17,002 nt of DNA from Chloroflexi bacterium UBA4733 (GCA_002404055.1 DHIZ01000174.1:1-17002); one strand, 5' to 3'; shown: positions 1 to 8,118, numbered from the stretch's first letter. The notes: a model not told the origin generated them from the sequence alone. Translations and numbers: made by a program.

Positions 1-3
1 CCC

Positions 4-15
4 TTACGGCCGTAA
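4..15. repeat. 12-bp perfect palindrome at window edge
   Basis: TTACGGCCGTAA is a perfect dyad followed by TTTG. It may belong to the terminator or operator of a gene outside the window. A TTGACA box follows at 17-22, but I see no matching -10 box about 17 bp downstream, so I do not call a promoter. Confidence 0.3.
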
Positions 16-254
16 TTTGACAACCTGGGGCCGCCACATCCTTGCCTCAACCGTCACCGCTATCCGCACCCCAGCCCAGTGCTGGTCTTTCCCCGACTGG
101 CAGACCCCCACCTGGCAAGCCTTCTGCCAACTCCGCCTCACCTGACAGTTTTTCGTCGCCCCTTATGCCCCGATTGGGGGGTGTCAGCATTGGATCGCGT
201 CCGGGTGCTAGGCTGCCTGAACCGCGTAGCGCGGCCGGGAGAGGAGCAGAAACG

Positions 255-1751
255 TTGCGGTTAGCGGGTCGAGCAGTCCCTTCCTGGTCGGGCGACGTCG
301 CTCGGCTGGCAACGCTGGTGGCGATTTATGCGCCTTTGTCGCTGTCCCTCTTATTACGCGTGCCGACACCCGGCGGCGATGAAATGCTCTTCGCCCCAGC
401 GGCGCTCGCTCTCGTGCGCCATGCCGTCCTCGCGACGTTCCCCGGAGCGATAGCCGTTCCCAGCATGGCGGTTCGTACCTACTTCATGCCGCCGGCATAT
501 TTCCTGGTGCTCGCCGCGGTCATGAAGGTCTCGGGCTTCGGTCTGCTGCAGATCCGGCTCGTCTCTTTCTTTTGCGGCATGACTGCGCTCGCTTTCGTCT
601 ATCTCACGCTCCGGGCGGTGGCGGTTCGACCCGCCATGGCGACGATCGCCGTGCTGCTGCTCCTCATCGACGAGCCGTGGTTGGAGGCTTCGCGCTTTGG
701 CCGAATGGAGGCCCTCGTCATGGCGTTTGTCGCAGCGGGATCCTACTGCTACGTCCGGTACCTCGCGACGTCGACCAGGCGCTGGGCGCTCGGCGCCGGA
801 GTCTGTGCCGCCGTGGCGGCCGCGACACATCCCCTTGGCCTTGCCCTCGCCATTGCCATGCTGGTCGACCGAGCCCGCCGCGCGTTTTGCGGCGAGCGCC
901 GGCCGGTTTCCGACCAGCTCGTCCTCTTTCTGCCGCTCGCCCTTGTGATCGTGGGATGGGGCATGTATATTGCCCAGGATCCGGCAGGATTCGCCGCCCA
1001 GATACACTCGCAACTGGTCCGCAAGACGGCGGGCGGCGCCGCTGGTCGGCTCATCCAGTTACTCGCTGAGACAAGCCCGCTGTTTAATGCGCCCTACGCC
1101 ATCGAAGGGGGGCTGATTGCGGCGGCGGCCCTACGGCGCCTCCGTGGTCGGCCAACCGCAGCCGGCTTCCTCACGGTCCTTGCAAGTATCGGGGCGGCGG
1201 GGGCACTGTACGGAGCGATACATCCGTACCTGGCCTATCTTGGTTTTTACGCCTGGCTTGTACTGCCTCTCCTCGTGGGACCAGCGCCGCCTCGTTACCG
1301 ATTGCACTTTGGATGGGTCGCCGTGATAGCGGTTGTCACCCTCGCCGTGGCACGAAACCTGTTGGCCGACGGCTATCTCATCACGGCGTATCACGATTCT
1401 GGCCCCTCCGCCGGCTACAATCGGGCCACAGCGACCATTAACAGCATCATCCCAGCCGGAGCGATGATCTTCGATGCCTCCGGCGCCACGCCATATTTTG
1501 AGATGGTCCAAAATCGCGATGATCGCCGGTTCATCTTCCCCATCGGTGAAGGAATGCCGATGGGACAACGCATTGCCTATGCCGACTACGCCATCGTTGA
1601 CTATCGCAACGGCACGAGCCTCATTGAAACGTGGTATCCGGACATCGCCACCTACTTGAGCCAACACGGCACGCTCGTCGGGACAGTTCGGAGAGACTGC
1701 GTTGGTTGTCCCGAATCCTATGTATGGAAGGTCTTCCGATTGGCGCCTTAG
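255..1751 (+). CDS. GT39/ArnT-like integral membrane glycosyltransferase
   Basis: Probable polyprenyl-phosphate-sugar-dependent glycosyltransferase of the PMT_2/ArnT type, which moves a sugar from a lipid carrier to an envelope acceptor on the outer face of the membrane. Seen: about 498 residues with many hydrophobic segments. The first segment (about residues 16-34) is followed by a loop with an acidic Asp-Glu pair (about 42-43), the usual place of the GT39 catalytic acid motif. Next comes a Pro-Pro-Ala-Tyr stretch, as in the family's HPPLYY region, and a later Arg-Met-Glu-Ala segment. The C-terminal third is a soluble-looking domain. Start: TTG at 255 has AGGAG at 242-246 with 8 nt spacing. 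The frame is open back to 42, with an ATG at 165, but that stretch is Pro/Ser-rich and has no ribosome site. The gene stands alone. The family call is by pattern of motifs; donor and acceptor are unknown. Confidence 0.65.
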   Translation: MRLAGRAVPSWSGDVARLATLVAIYAPLSLSLLLRVPTPGGDEMLFAPAALALVRHAVLATFPGAIAVPSMAVRTYFMPPAYFLVLAAVMKVSGFGLLQIRLVSFFCGMTALAFVYLTLRAVAVRPAMATIAVLLLLIDEPWLEASRFGRMEALVMAFVAAGSYCYVRYLATSTRRWALGAGVCAAVAAATHPLGLALAIAMLVDRARRAFCGERRPVSDQLVLFLPLALVIVGWGMYIAQDPAGFAAQIHSQLVRKTAGGAAGRLIQLLAETSPLFNAPYAIEGGLIAAAALRRLRGRPTAAGFLTVLASIGAAGALYGAIHPYLAYLGFYAWLVLPLLVGPAPPRYRLHFGWVAVIAVVTLAVARNLLADGYLITAYHDSGPSAGYNRATATINSIIPAGAMIFDASGATPYFEMVQNRDDRRFIFPIGEGMPMGQRIAYADYAIVDYRNGTSLIETWYPDIATYLSQHGTLVGTVRRDCVGCPESYVWKVFRLAP

Positions 1752-1844
1752 CTTTGTTAGCCCGACGATTCATGACTTTGTTGGCGAACTCGGAGATCGG
1801 CTGGCGGAGGTCTCTACGCTGGCTGCGAGGGAGGCCCTCCCCTC

Positions 1845-2663
1845 CTACCCGCACAGCGGCAGCAAGCTCTGGTAGCAGGCGCGCGCCGCTTCCCTCACCG
1901 GCGTTTGCCACAGCTCGGCGTTGAACATCTCGATGGCGTACCAGCCGTCGTAGCCGCACGCTTCCAGGCGGGCGATGATGGCTGGCAGGTCGAGGATGCC
2001 CTGGCCGGGCAGGACGCGGTCGGCGTTGCAGTGACTCAGGTCGCCTGGCTTATCGCGCATGTCGTCCAGATGGACGTGTTTGATCCAGCGCACCGTCGCG
2101 GGCGTCAGGTGCTCGAACTTGGTGGGCGTCACGTAGTAGTGGGCGGGGTCGAAGAGCACGCCGACGCCCGGGTGGTTGGCCCGTTCGGCCACGCGCACCG
2201 CGCTGTGCAGCGAGCGGACGATGGGCGACCAGTTGAACTCTACGGCGAGTGTCACGTCAGGCGCTTGCAGCGACTCGACGAGCGTGGCGATGGTGTCGCC
2301 AATGGTGTCCAGCGCCTCCAGCGAGGGCTGGGCCGGACCGTCGGTGCCGACGACCAGCGTGCCGCCGCCCAATTCCTGGAGGATGGCGGCGTTCTCCCGG
2401 TGCAGTTGGTGGTTGGCGCGCTGGTCGTCCGGCGGGCTGAAGCAGTCGACGCGGGCCTGGAAGCCGCCGATGCAGTGCAGACCATGCGCCGCCAGCAGCG
2501 TGCCAGCGTCGGCCACCGTGTGGCCCAGCGCCAGCCAGTCCTTCAGGTGGCCGAGTTGAAATTCCACCTGCCGGAAGCCGGCGGCGGCATAGGCCTCCAG
2601 CGCTTCCTCCAGGCTGGCCTGGCGCGTCGAGACCGTGTTGATGGCGAGTTGGGAAACCTTCAT
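1845..2663 (-). CDS. TIM-barrel sugar isomerase/epimerase (AP endonuclease 2 superfamily)
   Basis: 272-residue xylose-isomerase-like TIM-barrel protein of the IolE / hydroxypyruvate-isomerase kind, probably a cytoplasmic divalent-metal isomerase, epimerase or dehydratase acting on a sugar, keto-sugar or inositol derivative. Seen: N-terminal strand MKVSQLAINT, then the acidic and histidine ligands at strand ends in the usual order: Glu in AVEFNW, Asp and His in LFDPAHYY, His and Asp in KHVHLDD, and Glu in YAIEMFN. The ATG at 2663 overlaps the TGA of the upstream oxidoreductase gene by 4 bp (ATGA), so the two are probably translationally coupled and work in one pathway. The length is normal for the family. 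The substrate cannot be read from sequence; an oxidoreductase-plus-isomerase pair is typical of inositol or uncommon-sugar catabolism. Confidence 0.85.
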   Translation of the reverse strand: MKVSQLAINTVSTRQASLEEALEAYAAAGFRQVEFQLGHLKDWLALGHTVADAGTLLAAHGLHCIGGFQARVDCFSPPDDQRANHQLHRENAAILQELGGGTLVVGTDGPAQPSLEALDTIGDTIATLVESLQAPDVTLAVEFNWSPIVRSLHSAVRVAERANHPGVGVLFDPAHYYVTPTKFEHLTPATVRWIKHVHLDDMRDKPGDLSHCNADRVLPGQGILDLPAIIARLEACGYDGWYAIEMFNAELWQTPVREAARACYQSLLPLCG

Positions 2664-3727
2664 GCCGGTAGCACCTCCGCCATCTCGATCAGCCGCGCCA
2701 TCACGCGCACGTCCCACACACAGGACTCGGCCGGCGCGCGCAGCGGCGCCTCGCCCGCCAGCGCCTGAATAAAGCCTTCCGCCTGCCGAAAGAAGGCCCA
2801 GGCGATCGGCGCGTGGTAGTTGGTCGTCGCGAAGTGATCGCCCTGGGGGCGTAACAGGGTGACCTCTGCCGCGCGTTGGCGGTTGAGCGGCACGGGGGTC
2901 TTGATGCTGAGCTCGCCGCGGGCGAAGGTCAGGGTGGTCCACTCCCGCCACTCGTGTGCTGCGCTGCTGGCGCCGCGCACCGTCACCAGTACGCCGTCGC
3001 TGACGGAGGTGGAGATCATGCCCATGCCGCCCAGGAAGATCGCCGAGCGCGGCTGCAGCTCGCTGCCTAACAGGTGATGACAGAGGTTGATGTTGTGCGA
3101 GTAGATGTTGACCAGGTAGTCGTAGGCCCGCCGCTGCTCCGGCGAGCGGCAACCATCGGGGTAGGTGGCGACGGCCGCGGGAACCGGCGTGGGATCATCC
3201 ACCACGATGTGGCTGCCCTCGTTCTGGCGCCAGTCGCCGCCGTTGCAGAGCGCATCCACGGAGCGCAAAGGACCCAGCTCGCCGGAAGCGCGCAGGTCAT
3301 CTACCAGGCGCTTGGCGAGCTCCACGCCGGTGTCGTAGCGCTTCATGAAGCCGACGGCGTAGAGGACGCCCTTCGCCTTGGCGAGCGCCGTGAGCTCTTC
3401 CGCCTCGTCCAGCCGGCCGACCATCGGCTTCTCGGTGATCACCGACTTGCCGGCGTTGATGATCTGCTTGACGAGGGCGTAGTTGTTGGGCCAGCGCTGG
3501 ATGCAGACGACGCCTTGAATCCGCTCGTCGTCCAGCAACTCTTCGACCGTGGCGTAGATACAAGGGAGATGGTAAGCCTCGGCCACGGCGCGGGCCAGCA
3601 GCGGTTTGAGGTCTACCACACCGGCGATCTCACAGAGTCCCGCGTCACGAAGGCGGGCGTAGTTGGCGAGATGGGCGGTCTGGCCCATGAAGCCGGCGCC
3701 GACGAAGGCGATAACTGGTGTGCTCAC
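2660..3727 (-). CDS. Gfo/Idh/MocA family NAD(P)-dependent oxidoreductase
   Basis: 355-residue oxidoreductase, probably oxidising a hydroxyl of a sugar or polyol with NAD(P). Seen: N-terminal Rossmann motif VGAGFMG (residues about 9-15), an acidic residue after the second strand (VVDLKP), the family's catalytic Glu-Lys-Pro in VITEKPM, and the GFMKRYDTG segment equivalent to the conserved GF-x-R-R-F stretch. A C-terminal alpha/beta domain follows. Start: GTG at 3727 with AAGGAG at 3743-3738 (minus strand), 10 nt spacing. It is the first gene of a two-gene operon with the TIM-barrel protein and is transcribed away from the Fe/2OG oxygenase. Substrate unknown; inositol, scyllo-inosose, glucose or 1,5-anhydro sugars are all possible for the family. 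Confidence 0.88.
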   Translation of the reverse strand: MSTPVIAFVGAGFMGQTAHLANYARLRDAGLCEIAGVVDLKPLLARAVAEAYHLPCIYATVEELLDDERIQGVVCIQRWPNNYALVKQIINAGKSVITEKPMVGRLDEAEELTALAKAKGVLYAVGFMKRYDTGVELAKRLVDDLRASGELGPLRSVDALCNGGDWRQNEGSHIVVDDPTPVPAAVATYPDGCRSPEQRRAYDYLVNIYSHNINLCHHLLGSELQPRSAIFLGGMGMISTSVSDGVLVTVRGASSAAHEWREWTTLTFARGELSIKTPVPLNRQRAAEVTLLRPQGDHFATTNYHAPIAWAFFRQAEGFIQALAGEAPLRAPAESCVWDVRVMARLIEMAEVLPA

Positions 3728-3974
3728 GTTACGCTCACTCCTTAATCAATCTAACGCACCAAACAGATGGCGGTACACGGCAGTTGCCGGTCCGAAGATA
3801 CAGTACACTGCCGCTGATTTCCCTCAACTTCGGCCCGCGCTAGGCCGGCGTCATCGACGTGATCAACGGCAAGGAGTCGTCACACGCTATGCTACAAAGA
3901 GTCGGTCAGGCGATCCAGGGAACGCTTGATCAGGCGTTGAAAACACCACAGGGTTTTCTGGTAAGGAGCAGCAC
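3728..3974. promoter_or_regulatory. Divergent intergenic region with a small inverted repeat
   Basis: This 247-bp region separates the GTG of the oxidoreductase (minus) from the ATG of the oxygenase (plus), so both promoters should lie here. I do not see a convincing -35/-10 pair. An inverted repeat GAAAAC-8 nt-GTTTTC lies at 3939-3958, just before the oxygenase ribosome site (AAGGAG, 3963-3968), and could be a small operator or RNA hairpin. Confidence 0.3.
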
Positions 3975-5144
3975 ATGGCAATACGTGACCTGTTGGCGCC
4001 GGCGGGCGCCGCCATGGGGAACGCCGCAATGGCGGGACCGAACCGCACGAGAAACGGCGCAGTCGGACCGGCAGTGGTGCCCGCCCAGGCGGCGGCGACG
4101 CCAGGGGCAGTGGCGGCCAAGCCGCTGCGGCCCTACCCGCGCTACCGCGTCAGCGTGGCCGAGTACATTACTTTCCAGCGGCAGGGCTTCCTGATCGTGC
4201 GCGGCCTGGTGCCGCCCGAGGACGTGCTGGAACTGCTCCAGCACACCGACGACCTCATGCACGGTCGCCTGGACGTGCCCGGCCTGGAGCCGCCACCGCC
4301 CGACGCCACCCCCCAGGAACTGGAACGGCGCTACCTGCGCATCCATATGCTGCACCGCGTCCTGGAGGTGCACGAACGCTTCCTGCTGCACCCAAGAGTG
4401 CTGGACGTGCTGGAAGCCCTGATCGGGCCGGACGTGATGGCGATGCAGAGCATGCTTTTCCTGAAGTTCCCCGGCGGCGAGGGGCAGGGCTACCACCAGG
4501 ACAGCTACTACATCCCCACCGTCCCCGATACCCTCTGCGGCGCCTGGCTGGCGGTGGATCGGGCCGACGAGGAGAACGGCTGCATGTGGTTCACGCCGGG
4601 CAGCCAGCAGGAGCCGATCTACCCGACCGCCGGACGCGAGCGCCAGAACCACGGCGAGAGCCTGGCTGACTTGCCGCTGGTGGATAACGTCAGCCACACC
4701 GACGCGACGGTGAACACGCTCTCGCGGGTGGCGGCGAAGTACTCTGGGCAAGAAGTGCCGGCGCTGATGGAGCCGGGCGACGTGGCCTTCTTCGGCGGGC
4801 ATGTGCTGCACCGCTCCCATCAGAACCGCTCGACCGACCGCTTCCGCCGCAGCTTCGTGGGCCACTACGCCAACGCTCGCAGCTACACCCGCTGGGGCTA
4901 CGGCGAAGGTGACGGGAACGGCACCAACCACGTTCAGACGCTCGCCCGCGGCTGGACGCACCTGCCCTACGGTCAACCGCGCTTCGGCACCGCCTGTGCC
5001 GCCAACACGCCCAGCCTGCGCGGCCCGGCCGCCCCGAGCGATGGCGCAGCGATGATGGCGAATATGGCCGATGGCGACATGCTGGCGACCGCGCCCATGG
5101 ATGTGGCCCGCAACGACCCGGACAGCCACGACCACGAGGCGTGA
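3975..5144 (+). CDS. Phytanoyl-CoA dioxygenase (PhyH) family Fe(II)/2-oxoglutarate oxygenase
   Basis: 389-residue putative Fe(II)/2-oxoglutarate-dependent oxygenase that would hydroxylate a small molecule in the cytoplasm. Seen: the HxD part of the iron triad in YHQDSYY (H174, D176), and a distal His at H279 in a VLHRSHQNRS stretch followed by Arg residues (R291/R292) that suit 2-oxoglutarate binding. This is the full PhyH signature. The first ~50 residues are an Ala/Pro-rich extension not needed for the fold, and the C-terminal ~60 residues are also low in complexity. Start: ATG at 3975 with AAGGAG at 3963-3968, 6 nt spacing. It is divergent from the Gfo/Idh-TIM-barrel operon, which suggests, but does not prove, a shared substrate. 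A hairpin at 5214-5246 probably ends the transcript. Substrate unknown. Confidence 0.88.
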   Translation: MAIRDLLAPAGAAMGNAAMAGPNRTRNGAVGPAVVPAQAAATPGAVAAKPLRPYPRYRVSVAEYITFQRQGFLIVRGLVPPEDVLELLQHTDDLMHGRLDVPGLEPPPPDATPQELERRYLRIHMLHRVLEVHERFLLHPRVLDVLEALIGPDVMAMQSMLFLKFPGGEGQGYHQDSYYIPTVPDTLCGAWLAVDRADEENGCMWFTPGSQQEPIYPTAGRERQNHGESLADLPLVDNVSHTDATVNTLSRVAAKYSGQEVPALMEPGDVAFFGGHVLHRSHQNRSTDRFRRSFVGHYANARSYTRWGYGEGDGNGTNHVQTLARGWTHLPYGQPRFGTACAANTPSLRGPAAPSDGAAMMANMADGDMLATAPMDVARNDPDSHDHEA

Positions 5145-5213
5145 GGGGTAGTAGTTGGGAGCGGGGGGGGCAACGTAGGGTGCAACAAGCGAGCATTGCG
5201 GGGTGTCGCAATT

Positions 5214-5246
5214 AACAGGGCGGCAGACCGCAGTCGCCGCCCTGTT
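5214..5246. terminator. Strong hairpin between convergent genes (possible bidirectional terminator)
   Basis: AACAGGGCGGC at 5214-5224 pairs perfectly with GCCGCCCTGTT at 5236-5246. Inside, GAC/GTC (5226-5228 and 5233-5235) can extend the stem around a CGCA loop with one bulged A. It lies between the oxygenase stop and the ParE stop. There is no T-run, so intrinsic termination is plausible but not certain. Confidence 0.55.
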
Positions 5247-5281
5247 CGGGTGAGGTAAACCGTATTGGCCATTGCGCTGGC

Positions 5282-5575
5282 TCAGTTGGTACGCCCAGGC
5301 GGCCATTGCCGCGAATGGTGGAGGACACGCCACACTTCAATGGTCTGACTCGCCTCATTGATGTGGTACACGATGCGATAGGGATAGCGAGTGATGATCC
5401 GCTCCCGAGTCTCGGGGACGTGTCCTGGACGGCCGATCAGCGGGAACAAGGCGAGCCCGTTGATCGCTCGCAGCACAACGCCGACCACCTGCTCAGCGGC
5501 CCCAGAGCGCTCAGCATAGTACGCGTAGATGGCGGCCAGGTCTTCCTCCGCTGCTTCCGTGAGCGCGACCCTCAA
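5282..5575 (-). CDS. parE: ParE/RelE-superfamily toxin
   Basis: 97-residue type II toxin of the ParE/RelE fold; ParE proteins poison DNA gyrase and RelE proteins cut mRNA on ribosomes. Seen: N-terminal helix pattern EAAEEDLAAIYAYYAER, central LFPLIGRPG, then ERIITRYPYRIVYHIN and a final EVWRVLHHSRQWP. The RxYPYRIVY strand and the VLHHSRQ tail are the classic ParE pattern. Start: TTG at 5575 with GAGGAG 5 nt upstream. The start overlaps the antitoxin stop by 4 bp (TTGA), so toxin translation is coupled to that of its antitoxin. It is the second gene of the operon driven by the promoter at 5898-5926. The ParE subtype is preferred over RelE from the tail motif; the symbol marks the family only. 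Confidence 0.88.
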   Translation of the reverse strand: MRVALTEAAEEDLAAIYAYYAERSGAAEQVVGVVLRAINGLALFPLIGRPGHVPETRERIITRYPYRIVYHINEASQTIEVWRVLHHSRQWPPGRTN

Positions 5576-5856
5576 GTGCGCTCCTCATCGTCGGCGCTCA
5601 GGTCGAACTCCAAAGGCAGCATGCCACGCTGCTTGAATCGGGCAACCACGTCCTCGATCGACGAGAGACGACCGGTGCGCGCCTGCTCACGTCCCTCCAG
5701 AATCATGGCGATTTCCTGGACGCGACGCTCCCCTTCTGTGCGCAGCACCTCGACCATGACATCGTTTTTTGTCCGGCCAGTTGCCTGGGCGATGGTTTCG
5801 TACAGGTCTCGGACCTCTTCCGGCATCCTGATGCTGGTTGTGACCCCGGCTGCCAT
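5572..5856 (-). CDS. Ribbon-helix-helix (CopG-like) antitoxin
   Basis: 94-residue antitoxin that should bind both the adjacent ParE toxin and the operon's own promoter. Seen: an N-terminal ribbon strand VTTSIRMPEEV followed by helices with the pattern LYETIAQATGRTKNDVMVEV, which is a ribbon-helix-helix DNA-binding fold. The acidic C-terminal tail (LEFDLSADDEERT) is typical of the toxin-wrapping part. Start: ATG at 5856 has AGGTG about 6 nt upstream; a GTG three codons earlier (5865) is possible. The antitoxin-first gene order and the 4-bp overlap with the toxin match classical parDE operons. Its promoter at 5898-5926 is close to consensus. Confidence 0.82.
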   Translation of the reverse strand: MAAGVTTSIRMPEEVRDLYETIAQATGRTKNDVMVEVLRTEGERRVQEIAMILEGREQARTGRLSSIEDVVARFKQRGMLPLEFDLSADDEERT

Positions 5857-5897
5857 GGTTCGCACCTATCCCACTATTGCACCCCTATTTGTGGTAC

Positions 5898-5926
5898 AGC
5901 ATAGACGCGAAGCACACCGGTGTCAA
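5898..5926 (-). promoter_or_regulatory. Near-consensus sigma70-type promoter of the parDE-like operon, with downstream repeats
   Basis: Reading the minus strand, TTGACA (5926-5921), a 17-nt spacer, then TATGCT (5903-5898). The transcript would start about 35-40 nt before the antitoxin ATG. The leader between promoter and start has AATAGGGGTGC and GATAGGTGC as imperfect direct repeats (about 5861-5888), which are candidate antitoxin operator sites. Confidence 0.7.
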
Positions 5927-6024
5927 TTCGGTGAGGCCAGGCGCGACTGATAGGGATGGCCTGGGTCCGGCAAAGTTACGATACACTCTCCGGCAGCGAC
6001 TTTGTCTCCAAAGGAGCCATCACC

Positions 6025-7686
6025 GTGCTCGCCGCGACGCGAACCCTGCAACGTCTACTGGACGGCTCGGATCAATACGTCATCCCGCTCTTTCAACGCC
6101 ACTACGTCTGGGAGAAGAAGGACTGGCAGCGGCTTTGGAACGACCTCGTCGCGCTGCTGGAGCAGGGTGCGCCCAACGAGCACTTCATGGGCGCGTTGGT
6201 GTGCATGCCGACCGACCATCAACCGGGAAAGTCGCCGCAGTATCTGGTGATTGACGGCCAGCAGCGCCTCATCACGCTGTATCTGCTGCTCTGTGCGCTT
6301 CGCGACGAGGCGCGTCGCCGTGGTGCGAACGACATTGCCGGCCCTATCGAGGATTACTACCTCGTGCATCGACACGGAAAGGGCCTCGATCGCTTCAAGG
6401 TGCTCCCGCTCCTGCGCGAACGACAGACTCTCTTTGACATCGCTGACGAGAAGGCCACGCCGCTCGTAACGAACGCAATCGGCCAGGCCTACACGTTTCT
6501 TGGGACGCAGATCGCGAAACGTCTTGCCTCTGATGCGACGGATCCGACGCACATGCTGCAACAGCTATACGTTACGGCGATCTCGAAGCTGTCAGTGGTG
6601 GTCATCACGCTTGAGGAGGAGAACGCCTTCCAGATCTTCGAGACGTTGAACTCGACAGGTCAACCTCTTGACGAAGCAGACTTGATCCGAAACCAGGTAT
6701 TCATGCGCGTCCCGCTCTCCGAGCAAGACCGGTTCGATGACGAGCATTGGCGTCCACTCGAAGACAAGATCAGTTTCGCTGTGCAGCCGCCGATCCGTCT
6801 CCGCGACTTTTTTCGCGACGTCATGATGCAACGTGGCGCGTACGTGCGGCCCGACCGCGTCCATCTCGCGTTCAAGGAGTACATGGCCGACGGCAAACTC
6901 GGGCCGGAAGCCTTGGTCGAGATGCTCCGCGGATACGCGACGCACTACCTGTGGCTCTATCGTCCGGCGCTCGTGTCGGATGGTCGGTTGCGATCCGAGC
7001 TTGATTGTCTCTACCGCCTCGGCGTCACGACGGCCTTCCCGCTCGTCCTGCGTCTGCTGGATCTCCACGCACGCGGTGCTCTCCCCTCGGACGATCTCGT
7101 CGGATGCCTGCGCGACATCCAGAGCTTCGTCATCCGGCGATCGATCATGCGGGAAAGCACGCGTGGCTACGGTGTGCTGTTTCCCTCGGTTATTCGCGAT
7201 CTTGACGAGCAGAACATCGCAGCCTCGCTTCGATCAGCGCTTGCGCATCGCACCTGGCCATCTGACGAGGTCTTCGTTCCGGCCTTGCTGACATTCCCGC
7301 TCTACCGGCGTGAGGCAGCGACCGCGCGCGTCATACTCAAGCGCATTGAGGAAGCAGAGGAGCACAAGGAACCGGTTGACGTCGGGGCGCTCATCGACAA
7401 CAAGAAGCTCCAACTGGAGCATATCCTGCCGCAGAATCTTGGCGATGATGATGGCGGGGCGTGGCAGCTCGTTCTTGGCGCTGATTGGCAGAGCGCCCAG
7501 GCGACTTGGGTGCATACGCTAGGCAACCTGACACTGACCGGCTACAACCCGACTCTTTCCAACCATCCGTTCGAGATCAAGCGGCAAGAATTCGCCAGGA
7601 GCCACCTGGTGCTCAACAAAGGCTTCGCCAGCATAGCCGTTTGGAATGCGGACGAAATCGAGCGGCGCGGTAAGGATCTCGCCTAG
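6025..7686 (+). CDS. DUF262/DUF1524 protein (GmrSD-like, putative type IV restriction)
   Basis: 553-residue fusion of an N-terminal DUF262 (GmrS/ParB-like) domain and a C-terminal DUF1524 (GmrD, HNH-like) domain. In GmrSD systems the first hydrolyses nucleotide and the second cuts modified (glucosylated hydroxymethylcytosine) phage DNA. Seen: PLFQRHYVW at about residues 21-29 and IDGQQR at 76-81, the DUF262 signature; LEHILPQN near 464-471, the HxxP of DUF1524; then GNLTLTGYNPTLSN near 500, the second conserved nuclease block. Start: GTG at 6025 has AAAGGAG at 6010-6016 with 8 nt spacing; an in-frame ATG at 5956 has no ribosome site. The next gene begins 3 nt after the stop. All key motifs are present, so it is probably active. 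Defence is the best-known role of such fusions, but the target is unknown. Confidence 0.85.
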   Translation: MLAATRTLQRLLDGSDQYVIPLFQRHYVWEKKDWQRLWNDLVALLEQGAPNEHFMGALVCMPTDHQPGKSPQYLVIDGQQRLITLYLLLCALRDEARRRGANDIAGPIEDYYLVHRHGKGLDRFKVLPLLRERQTLFDIADEKATPLVTNAIGQAYTFLGTQIAKRLASDATDPTHMLQQLYVTAISKLSVVVITLEEENAFQIFETLNSTGQPLDEADLIRNQVFMRVPLSEQDRFDDEHWRPLEDKISFAVQPPIRLRDFFRDVMMQRGAYVRPDRVHLAFKEYMADGKLGPEALVEMLRGYATHYLWLYRPALVSDGRLRSELDCLYRLGVTTAFPLVLRLLDLHARGALPSDDLVGCLRDIQSFVIRRSIMRESTRGYGVLFPSVIRDLDEQNIAASLRSALAHRTWPSDEVFVPALLTFPLYRREAATARVILKRIEEAEEHKEPVDVGALIDNKKLQLEHILPQNLGDDDGGAWQLVLGADWQSAQATWVHTLGNLTLTGYNPTLSNHPFEIKRQEFARSHLVLNKGFASIAVWNADEIERRGKDLA

Positions 7687-7689
7687 CGT

Positions 7690-8118
7690 GTGGCCAAAAT
7701 CTGGCCAGCGCCAGTTGCTCCGAGTGGGCCTGACGTGCGGCGACCCAGCCTCCCCTCAACGGGGGCGCCGGGATCGGTGGGGCCGAATAGCTGGCGGAAT
7801 TACCCGATCATTCCGTGGCAAGAAGAAGATATGGCGCGCTTCAAGCGAGAGGTAGTGAATCCGACGGTCCGAGCCGTCATGGACTTGACGTCGGAACAGC
7901 CCGAGCGGTGGGTACCGCTGCGCGAGGTGGAAAGCGTGGCGGGGAGGTCTCCCGCGCAAGCGAAAGCCGATCTTGCTGGGCTCACCAGGCTGGTGACGAG
8001 AAGCTTCAAGCGCCAAAACTGGCCCATGCGGGTGGAGTCGGTGCTGGGGCGCAACCAGCAAGCGCATTACCACTGCCTTTCCGAAGACCACGCTCGTTGG
8101 TGGCGTGATAGCCGGTAG
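7690..8118 (+). CDS. Small unrecognised protein with a winged-helix-like C-terminal region
   Basis: 142 residues; I do not recognise a named family. Seen: a Pro/Gly/Ser-rich first 42 residues without structure signs. From about W43 there is a helix-rich domain (WQEEDMARFKREVV), a TSEQPERWVPLREVES stretch, an AQAKADLAGLTRLVTRSF helix that could be a recognition helix, and a YHCLSEDHARWW end. The spacing suggests a winged helix, perhaps nucleic-acid binding; this is inference. It begins 3 nt after the DUF262/DUF1524 stop and is probably in the same transcript, so it may be an accessory or regulatory subunit. The GTG at 7690 has only AAGGA 13 nt upstream. An internal ATG at 7831 (95 residues, whole domain kept) is a fair alternative start. 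Confidence 0.55.
   Translation: MAKIWPAPVAPSGPDVRRPSLPSTGAPGSVGPNSWRNYPIIPWQEEDMARFKREVVNPTVRAVMDLTSEQPERWVPLREVESVAGRSPAQAKADLAGLTRLVTRSFKRQNWPMRVESVLGRNQQAHYHCLSEDHARWWRDSR

Noticed and set aside
42..254. Upstream extension of the GT39 frame (TTG at 42, ATG at 165)
   Set aside because: Pro/Ser-rich, no ribosome site, while TTG at 255 has AGGAG at ideal spacing just before the first membrane segment.
1820..1852. GGGAGG/CCTCCC near-palindrome between the GT39 and TIM-barrel genes
   Set aside because: The arms are almost contiguous, leaving a poor loop, and there is no T-run; not a convincing terminator.
1905..2768. Long plus-strand open frame opposite the TIM-barrel gene
   Set aside because: Val/Ala/Gly/Arg-rich shadow typical of GC-rich antisense; the minus-strand reading has all family motifs.
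3859..4194. Plus-strand open frame before and overlapping the PhyH start
   Set aside because: No ribosome site, no motif, and it runs in another frame into the oxygenase coding region.
3930..5333. 467-codon minus-strand open frame opposite the PhyH gene
   Set aside because: His/Arg/Val-rich composition with no domain pattern; the plus strand carries the HxD...H oxygenase motifs and a good ribosome site.
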